From assembly GCF_003032475.1 (NCBI RefSeq), contig NZ_CP028369.1:8122001-8186000 (forward strand): 64,000 nucleotides of DNA, read 5' to 3'. Numbering within the stretch: the first letter of the stretch is position 1; the number at the start of each line of letters is the position of its first letter. A model generated the notes under the pieces. It had not been told where the DNA came from. It made no database searches and worked only from the letters and a program-made list of their open reading frames with translations. A program made the translations under genes and the position numbers. Positions 45,120 through 54,496 of this stretch are shown piece by piece. This DNA is from Streptomyces sp. P3 (GTDB taxonomy: Bacteria; Actinomycetota; Actinomycetes; Streptomycetales; Streptomycetaceae).

Positions 45120-45500
45120 TCATGATCCGGTGTGGTGCGGGCGCGGTTGGCCGGTGAGGGTGAGCAGGTCTTCGACGTGGCGTTGTGCGGTGAAGGCTCC
45201 GCTGCCGGCGGCGGACAGGTCGGTGCCGGCGAAGTCCACGCGGGCACCGGCTGCCACGGCACCGAGGAAAGCGGTGCCGGAGAACCGCCGGTACAGCAGT
45301 GCTTCAGCGGTTCCGACCGGGGTGAGTCGTTCGATGGTGTGCCGGCCGTCGGGAAACGCCGCGGCCAGTGCGGTCAGCAGCATGACAAGGACGTCGCGGT
45401 CGCTGGCTTCGTCGCCGAAGCCTGCGGGGCGGTTGTGGTCGTGGAAGTCCTCGGCCAGGTGGGCCTGCACGCGTTCGGGGCCGAAGGGACGGCGCGGGGG
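45120..45500 (-). pseudogene. SnoaL/ester-cyclase-like fragment fused to NmrA remnant
   Basis: The frame reads VQAHLAEDFHDHNRPAGFGD, then LTALAAAFPDGRHTIERLTP, as in SnoaL-type ester cyclases, but lacks the N-terminal part. It joins out of frame to the NmrA-like remnant upstream, so it is probably a deletion scar. A free-standing ~116-residue protein from the GTG at 45470 cannot be excluded. Confidence 0.5.
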
Positions 45501-45523
45501 ACGAGCAGTGGCCGAACGCCTCG

Positions 45524-45799
45524 GGCGAGAGGTTCGTAGGACACGCGTCGGCCGAAGTGGTCGGTGATGGCCTGGGCGGGGTCGGGGCTCGTGATCCCCG
45601 GATTCTGTCCCACGGCGATCGTGCCGGTGATGTCGGGGCGATCGAACAGGGCAGCGGCGACGTCGGCGTTGTCCAGGTGCGACGACCAGAAGACCGGAAA
45701 GTCCGCGGCCGGCGGGTAGCGCAGCACGCCCTGGGTGCGTACGACGCCGAGGATCGGCGGCAGAAGCAGGTTCTCCAGGAAGAGCCGCGGAGCGATCAC
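45524..45799 (-). pseudogene. Middle part of an NmrA-like protein gene
   Basis: FLENLLLPPILGVVRTQGVL, FPVFWSSHLDNADVAAALFD and ITGTIAVGQNPGITSPDPAQ match the substrate-side half of NmrA/SDR-like proteins. The nucleotide-binding N terminus is absent, and the tail lies on the other strand at 43744 and 44447. Confidence 0.6.
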
Positions 45800-45930
45800 G
45801 GCGTGCGACAGACCGGTTCCTGTCCCGCTCCCGGTAGGAACATGGCGTGTTCGTCGGGCAAGGAACTCAATCCGTCGAGGTCCCGGTCCTCGATGTACTG
45901 GGTGAAGGGTTCGCGCGCAGCTTCGGCATG
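45796..45930 (-). pseudogene. Truncated third copy of the NTF2-like gene
   Basis: REPFTQYIEDRDLDGLSSLP and DEHAMFLPGAGQEPV align with residues ~8-45 of the two intact NTF2-like proteins, then the frame stops. It is joined head-on to the NmrA-like remnant, unlike copies 1 and 2, where the NmrA tail comes first. Confidence 0.65.
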
Positions 45931-45965
45931 TTCCGTCCTGGGTGCCGGGCCCGCCCCCACGGCGT

Positions 45966-46440
45966 CTACTCGTTGCGTGCTCCGTCGAACGACGAGTCGG
46001 CGCCGGCCAGCGTCATCGAGCCCCCGCACAGCAGTCCTGCCGCGGCGGCCCCGCCGGCCAGCACCGTGACCGGGATGAGTGTCTCCCGGTTCCGGGCGCT
46101 GTCCAGGACCTGTAGCGGGGTTCCTGCCAGGTGCAGCAGGGCGTAGGTGCGGCGGCGGTCCAGGACGGCGGCGGCCGCGGTGATCCCGGCCGAGGTGATG
46201 GCGATCGTGAAGGTCACCACGAGGACCACTTGGGTGAGGGTGGTGAAGTCCTGGGTGAACTGTGTCTCGGACCAGTTCACGTCGGTGGTGGTGAGCGGGT
46301 ACTGGTCCGGTGTCAGGCCGGTCAGCGCGGTGCGGGCGCGGTCCAGTTCGGCCGGGCCGCCGGAGACGGTGGCGGTGACCTGGCGGCTGTCGTAGGGAAC
46401 CGTGGCCACGATTCGTGTGTCGATGTGGCAGTTGCTGTCA
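45966..46440 (-). pseudogene. FtsX-like ABC permease fragment
   Basis: LTQVVLVVTFTIAITSAGIT, AAAAVLDRRRTYALLHLAGT and ETLIPVTVLAGGAAAAGLLC match the C-terminal FtsX/MacB permease domain. The N-terminal helices and the final helix are missing. Confidence 0.6.
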
Positions 46441-46895
46441 CTGAGCAGTGATCTTGTCCGATCCAGCCTGTGTTCACCGGCTGGCCCGGATGCTGGGTGC
46501 GGACTACCACTACGCGGCTGACTTCGGTCATGGCGTCACCCTCCACCCGCGGTGGGCGGAGATCGCGGAGATCACGCACCGCTGGCTCTGCAAGAACACT
46601 GGTGAAGGGGCAACTGGCCCCCGTCCGTAGTGGAAGACCGTTGACCGGAAAAGCAGTGCGCGGTTGCCGGTGGCGCGTAGCCGGCTGCCTTCGTGGCGGC
46701 CGGATCCGCGATGGGGTGCGTGTGCATGATTGCGCGTAGAAGTCCTTTCAGAGCCTCTCGCTGTCAACAGTGGGAATACCGCTCGTAGGCTGGGCAGATG
46801 CCTGGTCGCCGGTGGTGACGAGCGGAAAGTTCGTCACCACAGCGGCCGCCCGGCCGAGTACGCCAAGACCCCGCAGGGATCGCGCGTGCCTGCTA
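46441..46895. other. Intergenic region, no gene recognised
   Basis: A short plus-strand frame (46448-46630) reads LARMLGADYHYAADFGHGVT but matches nothing I know. It may be a further fragment of the rearranged zone. Confidence 0.3.
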
Positions 46896-48248
46896 TCACA
46901 AACGTGGCCACGTAGGGCTGGGCGGAGATTCGCAGGTTGTATCTGGCCGAGCAGTTGCCGATCCGGGCGATCGCGAGGCACCTGGGGAGTTTCCTCTGTC
47001 CCTGCCTGGATCGGCGCGGTGACGGCCGGCCCGGGAGACGGCGGTGAGAACGACAGCGGCGGCGACGGCGAGTGCCATGAGCGCTGCGCTGGAGACGACG
47101 AAGGCGGGGCCGACGCCGATACGGCCAATGACGCCGGAGGCCAGGAATGGCGATACCGCCAGGGCGCCCGCGACGCCTGCCTCCCACAGGCCCAGTGCCT
47201 TGGCGAGGTGGGCCTCGGGAATGCGTTGCTGGACCAGCGCGATCAGCGGGATGTCGGTCAGCGCGGAGGCGAGTCCGGTGACGATGAGGAGCACGGCGAT
47301 CGCCGCGGTCGAGTGGACCAGGCCCAGAGGGAGGCGGAAGGCGCCGAGCAGGCCCCACGCCAGGACCGCGGTCACGGCGAGGCCGGGCAGAGGCAGCCTG
47401 GTGAGCACCAGCGCGCCGGCGATCTCGGCGAGGCCGGCGATGCCCAGCAGGAGCCCGTACGGACCACCCTGGCCGACCAGGGCGACGAGGCCGACGGCCA
47501 GGAAGCCACTGGCCACGGCGAGCGCGAACACGAAGGTCGTGATGACGACCAGCACGTCGGGGGCCGAGCGTATGGCTGCGAGGCCCTCGGCGAGGTCCGT
47601 CACCAGGCCCCGGCGACGCCCCGCCGGCGCAGGGTGGGGGACACGCAGGGCGGCCACGGCCGCGGCGGAGACCAGGAACGTCAGCACGTCCAGCACCAGA
47701 ACCGCGGCGAAGGACGCGTAGGTGAGCAGCGGGGTGAGCAGCAGCGGTCCGACGAAGAAGGCGGCTCGGAAGGCGACTTGCAGGATGCCGTTGGCCTGCT
47801 GCAGGCGCTCGGTCGGCACGATCTGCGGCACGATGGCGTTGCGGGCCGGGGCGAACGGAGCGCCGATCAGTGCCAGCAGGGCCGTTCCCAGCACCAGGAT
47901 CGTCAGGTTCTGTACGCCCGCGAGCAGCATGGCGGCCCCGGCGGTGACCACGGCGGCGCGGGCGAGATCGGTGCCGATCATCAGGCGTCTTCGGTCGTAG
48001 CGGTCTGCGTAGGAGGCGGCGACGAAGGTGGCCAGGAACGCCGGGGCATAGGCGGCCACGGTGACGAGCGCGACCGCCGACGGGTCGTGGGTGAGGGCCC
48101 AGGCCTGCCAGGCGACGGCGGCGGTGTACAGGCCGTCTCCGAGGCGGGAGACGCCCTGGCCGACGAAGAGCAGCAGTAGATTTCGGTCGTTGAGAAGCGG
48201 CATGCCGCAACTGTGGGCGTCGATGAATTCGCTGTTCAACTTATTCAT
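46896..48248 (-). CDS. MFS transporter
   Basis: A major facilitator of about 450 residues with roughly 12 hydrophobic helices. The first is LLLLFVGQGVSRLGDGLYTA, and the loop 2-3 motif AASYADRYDRRRLMIGTDL is typical of the family of drug and metabolite exporters. The C-terminal ~45 residues are polar. The start is uncertain (ATG 48248 or 48203), with no clear ribosome site, so it is probably translated by coupling to the ArsR-type gene whose stop is eight bases upstream. Confidence 0.85.
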   Translation of the reverse strand: MNKLNSEFIDAHSCGMPLLNDRNLLLLFVGQGVSRLGDGLYTAAVAWQAWALTHDPSAVALVTVAAYAPAFLATFVAASYADRYDRRRLMIGTDLARAAVVTAGAAMLLAGVQNLTILVLGTALLALIGAPFAPARNAIVPQIVPTERLQQANGILQVAFRAAFFVGPLLLTPLLTYASFAAVLVLDVLTFLVSAAAVAALRVPHPAPAGRRRGLVTDLAEGLAAIRSAPDVLVVITTFVFALAVASGFLAVGLVALVGQGGPYGLLLGIAGLAEIAGALVLTRLPLPGLAVTAVLAWGLLGAFRLPLGLVHSTAAIAVLLIVTGLASALTDIPLIALVQQRIPEAHLAKALGLWEAGVAGALAVSPFLASGVIGRIGVGPAFVVSSAALMALAVAAAVVLTAVSRAGRHRADPGRDRGNSPGASRSPGSATARPDTTCESPPSPTWPRL

Positions 48249-48255
48249 CGAAACG

Positions 48256-49377
48256 CTAATCAAGCGGCGGCGGGGCGCTGTTCCCGCCGAGAAAGCCTTC
48301 CAGGCTGGGCGCGAGCTCAGCCACTTTCCGGGGCACGAGCCGGTACAGGACGTAGTAGCCCTGACGACAGCGTTCCAGCAGTCCCGCGTCGGCGAGCACC
48401 CGCAGGTGCTTGGACAGGGCGGCCTCGCTGACCCCGACGAGCGGGGCGAGTTCCTGGGTACTGCGGGGCCGCTCGGCGATCAGGCGCAGCGCCCGCAGGC
48501 GGGTGTCGTCCGCCAGGGCTCTCAGGACGCCGACCAGTTGGGCCGGGGGGATACGCGGGCGGGCTTCCCGCACGATGGAGGATGCGGGGAAAACCAGCCC
48601 GAGAGGCCACGGGCCGTCGCAGTTGACGCGGATGTGCGGCCATACGAAGGCGCTGGGCACCAGGGCGAGTTGTTCGTGCGGGCCGATGGAGACCTGATGG
48701 TCGTGCGGCCGCTCCAGCCAGAACCTTCCGGCCGCGGGATCACATCGCACCTCGGGCCACAGCGCGCGCAGCATGCCGTACAGGCCGTGCTCGGCGATCT
48801 GCCGGCCGGCCTCCGTGACGCTGTCGGCCAGTTCCGGCTCGATTCGGCGCCACTCCTCGGCGAACGCCTCCTCCCAGTAGCCTTCCAGCAGCCGCAGGAA
48901 GCGCTCCAGAAGGGCGCCCGGGTCGTCGAGCAGCAGCGTGGCCAGCGTCTCTCCGCAGACGGCTGCCGCCTGTTCGGACAGCCGGCGGCGCACGACCGGC
49001 TCAGCGAGCACGTCGGGGTCCCTGACCGGGCCGTCCGCCGGCCAGGGGGTGAGCAGGGGCAGGGCGAACTCCAGACGGGCCAGCTCCGGGTCGATCCTCC
49101 GCAGGCGCTCCAGCTCATCGGCGAAGTCGAGCAGCTCGCCCGTCGGCGAGGGGAAGAAGAACTCCGGGAAGTAGGACCGGAAAGCGAACGAGAACGCGTC
49201 GATCTCGCGTTTCAGCGCCGGCGAGAGTCGGCGCATCGCCCTCACCCACGGGTGCTGGACGGGGTGGTGTTTGGGTTCCACGAGGACGTGCAGGCTCAGT
49301 ACCGCCTCCAGGGCGGGCGAATAGGAGAAGCCCACCAGTTCCGTGGCGGTGGCCGGGACCCGGAACTCGATCGTCAT
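48256..49377 (-). CDS. ArsR-type winged-helix regulator with large N-terminal domain
   Basis: A 373-residue protein. The first ~270 residues match the DUF5937-type domain common in actinomycete regulators (SYSPALEAVLSLHVLVEPKH, HPWVRAMRRLSPALKREIDA). The C terminus is an ArsR winged helix: LVGVLRALADDTRLRALRLI, then TQELAPLVGVSEAALSKHLR. Its ATG overlaps the stop of the PucR-type gene (ATGA), and the MFS gene follows, so regulator and exporter are one unit. Confidence 0.85.
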   Translation of the reverse strand: MTIEFRVPATATELVGFSYSPALEAVLSLHVLVEPKHHPVQHPWVRAMRRLSPALKREIDAFSFAFRSYFPEFFFPSPTGELLDFADELERLRRIDPELARLEFALPLLTPWPADGPVRDPDVLAEPVVRRRLSEQAAAVCGETLATLLLDDPGALLERFLRLLEGYWEEAFAEEWRRIEPELADSVTEAGRQIAEHGLYGMLRALWPEVRCDPAAGRFWLERPHDHQVSIGPHEQLALVPSAFVWPHIRVNCDGPWPLGLVFPASSIVREARPRIPPAQLVGVLRALADDTRLRALRLIAERPRSTQELAPLVGVSEAALSKHLRVLADAGLLERCRQGYYVLYRLVPRKVAELAPSLEGFLGGNSAPPPLD

Positions 49378-50600
49378 GGTCCGCCCGTCCGGTCCAGGTC
49401 GCGCAGGCGCAGGTGCAGCTCCGCCAGGAAACGTGTCTGCGCGTCGCGCGGGTCGAAGCCGCTGACATCACGGATGCGTTGCAGGCGGTAGCGGAAGGTG
49501 TTCGGGTGCAGATGCAGTTCCGTGGCCGCGGCGTTGGTGTCGCCGAAATGGTCCAGGTAGCAGCGCAAGGTGGCCAGGAGCTGCGTGTGATGCTGTCGGT
49601 CGTGGCGTTCCAGGAGGGATACGGCGCCGCCGAGGATCTCATCGTCCTGGCGGAGGGCTCCGCGCAGACGGGAGAGTGCGTACAGAAGCTGGACATCCTC
49701 GAAGGAGGCCACACGGGGCGCTGCCGGGTACTGCTGTTGCAGTCCGGTGACCCGGTCGGCCTGGGACCGGGCGGCCGGGATCCGGCCGGGATCCCCGACG
49801 GTGGTACTGACGGCCAGCACGATGCGCTCGCGTAGTGCCGCGCGGTCCCACAGGTCCCGGGCGATCTTCAGGGAGCGGCCCATGGCTTCGGCGTCGTCCG
49901 TGGACTCCGGCCACAGCAGCACCGCGTAGGTGGCGTGATCGTGCCGTGCGATGAAGGAGCGAGGGTGCGCTGTCGTCAGGTACAGACGCAGGACGTCCGC
50001 CGGGATCTGGGCGAACGCCGCATCGTGCGCCGGCCTGCACGACGCGGCGGCGAGCACGGTGAACTTGGCGGCCGGCAGACCCAGCCGACCGGCGGCCTGT
50101 TCGGCGGCCTCAGTACCGAGCAGGACGGCCCGCAGGTCGTCCTGCTCGGTGGCGCCCTGGCCGCCCGAGCGGCTCATACGGACGGCGATCGTCTGTGCGG
50201 CGGCGCGAAAGTGGGCCGACTGCCGCGAGTCGAAGGGAGTCTCCGTACTGGCCCACAGATAGCCCAGATGCGGACCGTCGTGCTGGACCCGGCAGGCCAT
50301 CCGGGGCTTGGCCTGGTCGGAGGCCGGCTCCAGGAAGGCGGGTTCCGGGGAGCTGATCAGGCGGGCGATGTCCCCCCGCGAGCGCAGCACCTCGACGAGC
50401 CAGGGCTGGGCCTGCCGCTCGAGGATCCCGGAGACCCTTTCCTCGTCGGCTGTGTGCTGCCCTCTCGACCAGGCCAGCACCCGGAAGTCGGTGTCCTCCA
50501 GGACGATGGGCACGTGAAGGAGTTCCCCGGCCGCGTCGATGATCGAGAAAAGGTCTTCCCGCTGACCGGCAGCCGCGGTCTCGGGTTCCGGCTGGAACAT
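49374..50600 (-). CDS. PucR-family transcriptional regulator
   Basis: A regulator of about 408 residues. A PucR-like sensor region (LFSIIDAAGELLHVPIVLED) is followed by a GGDEF-like middle part and the C-terminal HTH_30 domain: LLATLRCYLDHFGDTNAAAT, ELHLHPNTFRYRLQRIRDVS. I prefer the ATG at 50600, which has GGAGG eight bases upstream, over 50642. PucR proteins often activate catabolic operons; lying just downstream of the kynurenine genes on the same strand, it is the best local candidate for their control. Confidence 0.85.
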   Translation of the reverse strand: MFQPEPETAAAGQREDLFSIIDAAGELLHVPIVLEDTDFRVLAWSRGQHTADEERVSGILERQAQPWLVEVLRSRGDIARLISSPEPAFLEPASDQAKPRMACRVQHDGPHLGYLWASTETPFDSRQSAHFRAAAQTIAVRMSRSGGQGATEQDDLRAVLLGTEAAEQAAGRLGLPAAKFTVLAAASCRPAHDAAFAQIPADVLRLYLTTAHPRSFIARHDHATYAVLLWPESTDDAEAMGRSLKIARDLWDRAALRERIVLAVSTTVGDPGRIPAARSQADRVTGLQQQYPAAPRVASFEDVQLLYALSRLRGALRQDDEILGGAVSLLERHDRQHHTQLLATLRCYLDHFGDTNAAATELHLHPNTFRYRLQRIRDVSGFDPRDAQTRFLAELHLRLRDLDRTGGP

Positions 50601-50668
50601 CACACCCACCTCCCCGGCTCCGACAGCCATGCTAGGCGGCACCTGCGCGGCACCGTGCGCGGCTCTGG

Positions 50669-51712
50669 TCAGCCGACGAGCCCGAGGAAGCGCTCGGCGT
50701 TGCCCCGGCGGATCAGCGCCTTCTCCTCGAGGGTGAGAAAGGCACTGTCGCGCACCACCTGGCCGACGGGCCGTTCCCCCAGCGGGTAGGGATAGTCACT
50801 GCCGACCATGACCTGCCGAGGGCCGTAGGTGTCCACCAGCAGGCGCAGGGCGCGGGGGTCGAACACGACGGAGTCGACATGGAACCGGCCGGAGTAGTGC
50901 GAGGGCGGGTGCTGGGAGGTGCCGACCACGTCGGGGCGGCCCCGCCAGGCGTTGTCCATGCGGCCGAGCCAGAAGGCGAAGGATCCCCCGCCGTGCGCGA
51001 AGCAGATCCTCAGCCGGTCGTCGATGCGGTCGAAGACCCCGCCGAGGACCATCGCCACCAGCGACAGATGGGTCTCGGCGGGCATGGCGGTCAGCCACCG
51101 CGCCATCCAGCGGCGCAGGCGCGGTGAGTCGTCCATGTCCCAGGGGTGGACGAAGACCGGGACCTCCAGCTGTGCGCAGTGCTGCAGGAAGGTGACGATG
51201 CCCTCGCTGTCCAGGTCTCGGTCACCGACGTGGTTGCCGATCTCCACTCCGCGGTGTCCGTTGGCCAGGCAGCGTTCCAGTTCGCGGCAGGCCGCGTCGG
51301 TGTCCTGCAGGGGCACCTGACAGAAGGGGATGAGGCGGTCGGGTGCCGGGGCGACGATGTCCAGGGCCAGGTCGTTGAAGATCCGTGCGATGCGGGCCGC
51401 CTCCGCGCCGCTGCGGCCGTAGTGGAAGAAGGCCGGCGTCGGTGAGACGACCTGCCTGCCGATGCCGTCGGCGTCCATGTCCTTCAGGCGGGTCTCCGCG
51501 TCCCAGCACTGCGCGCCGATCCGGCGGAACTCCTGCGACCCGATCATGATCATCGCTTCGGTCTCCGACTCGATGCGCAGCCAGGGGGCGAGGGGGCCGG
51601 CGTCCGCGCGGAGGTCGGGCCAGCCGTGGGGGACGTAGTGGGTGTGGACGTCGATGGTGTCGTTCTCGGCCTCGCGCTGGGGCGGGTCCTGTGCAGGGTC
51701 GTGGTCGTGCAC
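50669..51712 (-). CDS. nbaD: 2-Amino-3-carboxymuconate-6-semialdehyde decarboxylase
   Basis: A 347-residue amidohydrolase-fold enzyme that decarboxylates ACMS to 2-aminomuconate semialdehyde. Metal and catalytic positions are present: DVHTHYVP near the N terminus, VFVHPWDMD, CFAHGGGSF and GSDYPYPLG. Length fits the family. The GTG start lies three bases after the dioxygenase stop, and the order matches known nba-type clusters. It is the last enzyme gene of the operon. Confidence 0.88.
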   Translation of the reverse strand: MHDHDPAQDPPQREAENDTIDVHTHYVPHGWPDLRADAGPLAPWLRIESETEAMIMIGSQEFRRIGAQCWDAETRLKDMDADGIGRQVVSPTPAFFHYGRSGAEAARIARIFNDLALDIVAPAPDRLIPFCQVPLQDTDAACRELERCLANGHRGVEIGNHVGDRDLDSEGIVTFLQHCAQLEVPVFVHPWDMDDSPRLRRWMARWLTAMPAETHLSLVAMVLGGVFDRIDDRLRICFAHGGGSFAFWLGRMDNAWRGRPDVVGTSQHPPSHYSGRFHVDSVVFDPRALRLLVDTYGPRQVMVGSDYPYPLGERPVGQVVRDSAFLTLEEKALIRRGNAERFLGLVG

Positions 51713-51715
51713 GGG

Positions 51716-52237
51716 TCATCCCTTCCCGGGGTGCTCGGTCCCGCAGGCGCCGCAGACGCGGGCCTGCGGGTCGTCGTAGAAGGCGGCGAAGACCGGGGGC
51801 AGGTCGGCCACGATGTCGGTCACCTGGAGTTCCACCTCGTGGATGAGGGCGTGGCACTGGGGGCAGTACCACTGGAACTTCTCCAGGGTGCCCGGCTCAC
51901 GGACGCGTTCGATGACCAGGCCGACGCTGTCGTCTTCCGGGCGCTGCGGGGAGTGCGGGAGGTTTCCCGGCAGCAGCCAGGTCTCGCCCTCCCGGATGTG
52001 CACGGCGTGCGGCCCGTCCTCGGTCATGACGTTGACGTACATGCTGCCGCGCAGCTGGTAGAACCACTCCTCGTACGGGTCGACGTGGTAGTCGGTGCGC
52101 TGGTTGGGGCCCCCGACGACCTGCACGATGAAGTCCGTGCCCAGGGCCATGGTGCGGTTGTTGACGGGCGGCTTGAGCAGGTGGGCGTGGTCGGCGATCC
52201 ACTTCTGGAAGTGGATGACCTCGGGGATGGGGGTCAT
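51716..52237 (-). CDS. nbaC: 3-Hydroxyanthranilate 3,4-dioxygenase
   Basis: A 173-residue Fe(II) cupin dioxygenase that opens the ring of 3-hydroxyanthranilate. Iron ligands are in DYHVDPYEEWFYQLRG (His and Glu) and NLPHSPQRPED (His). The C-terminal CPQC and CGAC pairs form the rubredoxin-like iron site of bacterial enzymes. AGAAGGA precedes the ATG. It catalyses the central ring-cleaving step of the operon. Confidence 0.93.
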   Translation of the reverse strand: MTPIPEVIHFQKWIADHAHLLKPPVNNRTMALGTDFIVQVVGGPNQRTDYHVDPYEEWFYQLRGSMYVNVMTEDGPHAVHIREGETWLLPGNLPHSPQRPEDDSVGLVIERVREPGTLEKFQWYCPQCHALIHEVELQVTDIVADLPPVFAAFYDDPQARVCGACGTEHPGKG

Positions 52238-52263
52238 GACGGTGTCCTTCTGGGATGAGCGGA

Positions 52264-52692
52264 TCAGTGGCCCTGGCGGCGGTGGGTGAGGGTGGCGATG
52301 GCCTGCATCTCGATGAGCAGGTGCGGGTGCGGCAGCTGGTGGACGGCGACCGTGGTGCGGGTGGGGCCGTCGACGTCGAAGTACTCGGCGAAGACCTCGT
52401 TGTAGCCGCCGAAGTCGTTCATGGAGACCAGGTAGGTCGTGATCTGGGCGATGTCCTCCAGGCCGGCGCCCACGGACCGCAGGATGGCCCGCAGGTTCTT
52501 GATGACGGCGCGGGTCTGGGCGCGGATGTCCAGGGTGGTCGTGCCCAGGGCGTCGGCCTCGGCGCCCTCGAAGGTGTTGTCCGGTCTGCGGGAACTGGTG
52601 CCGGAGACGAAGACGAGGTCGCCGACGACCTTGACGTGGGGGAAACGTCCCCGGGGGGTGGCCAGTCCGTCGACGACGTGTGCGGTGTTCAT
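52264..52692 (-). CDS. nbaF: RidA-family 2-aminomuconate deaminase
   Basis: A 142-residue RidA/YER057c/UK114-fold protein: [40 protein letters not shown] and [18 protein letters not shown]. In nba-type clusters this family deaminates 2-aminomuconate to 4-oxalocrotonate; general RidA imine hydrolase activity is the alternative, but the operon position favours the specific role. The ATG overlaps the stop of the decarboxylase gene. Confidence 0.87.
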   Translation of the reverse strand: MNTAHVVDGLATPRGRFPHVKVVGDLVFVSGTSSRRPDNTFEGAEADALGTTTLDIRAQTRAVIKNLRAILRSVGAGLEDIAQITTYLVSMNDFGGYNEVFAEYFDVDGPTRTTVAVHQLPHPHLLIEMQAIATLTHRRQGH

Positions 52693-53453
52693 CAGCGGCC
52701 TTTCAGCGTGACGGTGCCGAGCCCCGCGATGTGGCACGCGGTGACGCCGGCGGTGAGCGGCAGGGCGGCGGTGGCGGCGCCGGCCAGGACGATCTGCCCG
52801 GGTGCGAGGGGGATGCGGCGCTTGCGGCAGATGCCGAGCAGGGCGTGCAGGGCGGCCAGGGGCGCCCCGAGGATCGCCGCGGTGGATCCGACGGCCTCCC
52901 GCTGTGGGGTGCGCAGCCGCACCGCCTTGTTCGCCACATCGCCCAGCGGACGCCAGGCGCCGACGGCGTAACCGGCGGCCGAGGTGTTGTCGGCGACGAC
53001 GTCGGTGAGGGTGAAACGGAAGTCCTGGTACCGGGAGTCGATGACCTCCAGGGCCGGGGCCACCGCGTCCACGCACGATTCGATGTCGGTCGTGGGATCG
53101 TCGGGATCGACGTGCTCGCTGAGCCGGAACGCCACCTCCGGCTCGACCCGGGGATGAATGAAGTCCGACAGGTCCAGCTCCGCGCCGTCGCCGATGCGCA
53201 TGGCGTCGGTCAGACGTCCCACGATGACCTCGCGGACGCCCATCTGCGCCATCTTCGCCTTGCTGGTGAAGCCCAGTTTCACGCCGGTGAGCCACTCCCC
53301 CCTGGCCTTCCGCAGGCCGACCAGGGCCTCCTGTACGGCGTAGGCGTCGTCGATGCCGAGGGGGTAGGTGTCGGCGATGCTGGGGATGGGGCTCCGGTCG
53401 TTCTGGGCAGTGTCCAGACGATGAGCGAGTTGCGGATGGCTGGGGTTGGTCAT
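52692..53453 (-). CDS. nbaG: 2-Oxo-3-hexenedioate (4-oxalocrotonate) decarboxylase
   Basis: A 253-residue enzyme of the fumarylacetoacetate hydrolase-like group. [33 protein letters not shown] and [14 protein letters not shown] carry the metal-site carboxylates. It converts 4-oxalocrotonate to 2-hydroxypenta-2,4-dienoate. It is a paralog of the hydratase at 55452, and the two act in sequence, as in other meta-cleavage operons. Both ends overlap neighbours. Confidence 0.88.
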   Translation of the reverse strand: MTNPSHPQLAHRLDTAQNDRSPIPSIADTYPLGIDDAYAVQEALVGLRKARGEWLTGVKLGFTSKAKMAQMGVREVIVGRLTDAMRIGDGAELDLSDFIHPRVEPEVAFRLSEHVDPDDPTTDIESCVDAVAPALEVIDSRYQDFRFTLTDVVADNTSAAGYAVGAWRPLGDVANKAVRLRTPQREAVGSTAAILGAPLAALHALLGICRKRRIPLAPGQIVLAGAATAALPLTAGVTACHIAGLGTVTLKGR

Positions 53454-54496
53454 GCCGCGCCTCCTGCCGTGACGGACTGAGCCGTGGCCGTGGTGGAGGC
53501 CCGGACCAGGTCCAGGGCGATGTCGGTGAGCAGGTCCTCCTGGCCGCCGACCAGGCCGCGGCGGCCGGCCTCCTGCAGCAGATGACGGGAGTCGATCCCG
53601 TGCCGCGCCGCGACGCGGGACGCGTGCAGCAGGAAGCTGGAGTACACGCCCGCCCGGCCGAGCGTCAGGGTGTCGCGGTCGACCTGGACGGGCCGCTCCC
53701 GCAGGGGCCGGACGAGGTCCTCGGCGGCGTCCTGGAGGGCGAGCAGGTCGCAGCCGTGGTGCCAGCCCATCAGGTCCGCCACGGCGACGAACGGCTCCGC
53801 GGGGCAGTTTCCGGCCCCGGCTCCCTGCCCGGCGAGGGCGACGTCCACACGCAGCGCCCCATGCCCGACGGCCGTGACGCTGTTGGCGACCGACAGCGAG
53901 AGGTTCTCGTGGGCGTGGATGCCGATCTGCGTGTCCTCGGCGAGGACCTGGCGCAGGGCGTCGACGCGTTCGGCGACATCGGTCATGGTCAGCCGCCCGG
54001 CGGAGTCGGTGACGTAGACGCAGTGGGCGCCGTAGGACTCCATCAGCCGTGCCTGCTCGGCGAGCCGGGCCGGAGTGGCCATGTGGCTCATCATCAGGAA
54101 GCCGCAGACGTCCATCCCGTTCTCGCGTGCCCAGGCGATGTGCTGCGCGCTGATGTCGGCCTCGGTGCAGTGGGTGGCCACGCGCACGCTGCCCACGCCG
54201 AGGTCTCTGGCACGGCGCAGATCGGCGATCGTGCCGATGCCCGGCAGCAGCAGGGTGGTCAGGGTGGCGTTCTCGATGACCTCGGCCGCGGCCCGGATCC
54301 ATTCGTCGTCGGTGTGGGCCCCGAACCCGTAGGTGGCGCTGGAGCCGCCGAGACCGTCGCCGTGGGCGACCTCGACGGCGTCGATCCCGGCGCGGTCGAG
54401 GGCGGTCACGATGTCACGGACCTGGGCGGTGGTGTAGCGGTGTCCGACGGCGTGCATGCCGTCCCGCAGGGTCACGTCCTGTACGTAGATGTGCAT
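53450..54496 (-). CDS. 4-Hydroxy-2-oxovalerate aldolase
   Basis: A 348-residue class II aldolase splitting 4-hydroxy-2-oxovalerate into pyruvate and acetaldehyde. [15 protein letters not shown] holds the catalytic Arg-Asp, and [16 protein letters not shown] the metal histidines. The C-terminal helical part forms the channel with the acetaldehyde dehydrogenase encoded just upstream, whose stop it overlaps (ATGA). Confidence 0.93.
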   Translation of the reverse strand: MHIYVQDVTLRDGMHAVGHRYTTAQVRDIVTALDRAGIDAVEVAHGDGLGGSSATYGFGAHTDDEWIRAAAEVIENATLTTLLLPGIGTIADLRRARDLGVGSVRVATHCTEADISAQHIAWARENGMDVCGFLMMSHMATPARLAEQARLMESYGAHCVYVTDSAGRLTMTDVAERVDALRQVLAEDTQIGIHAHENLSLSVANSVTAVGHGALRVDVALAGQGAGAGNCPAEPFVAVADLMGWHHGCDLLALQDAAEDLVRPLRERPVQVDRDTLTLGRAGVYSSFLLHASRVAARHGIDSRHLLQEAGRRGLVGGQEDLLTDIALDLVRASTTATAQSVTAGGAA

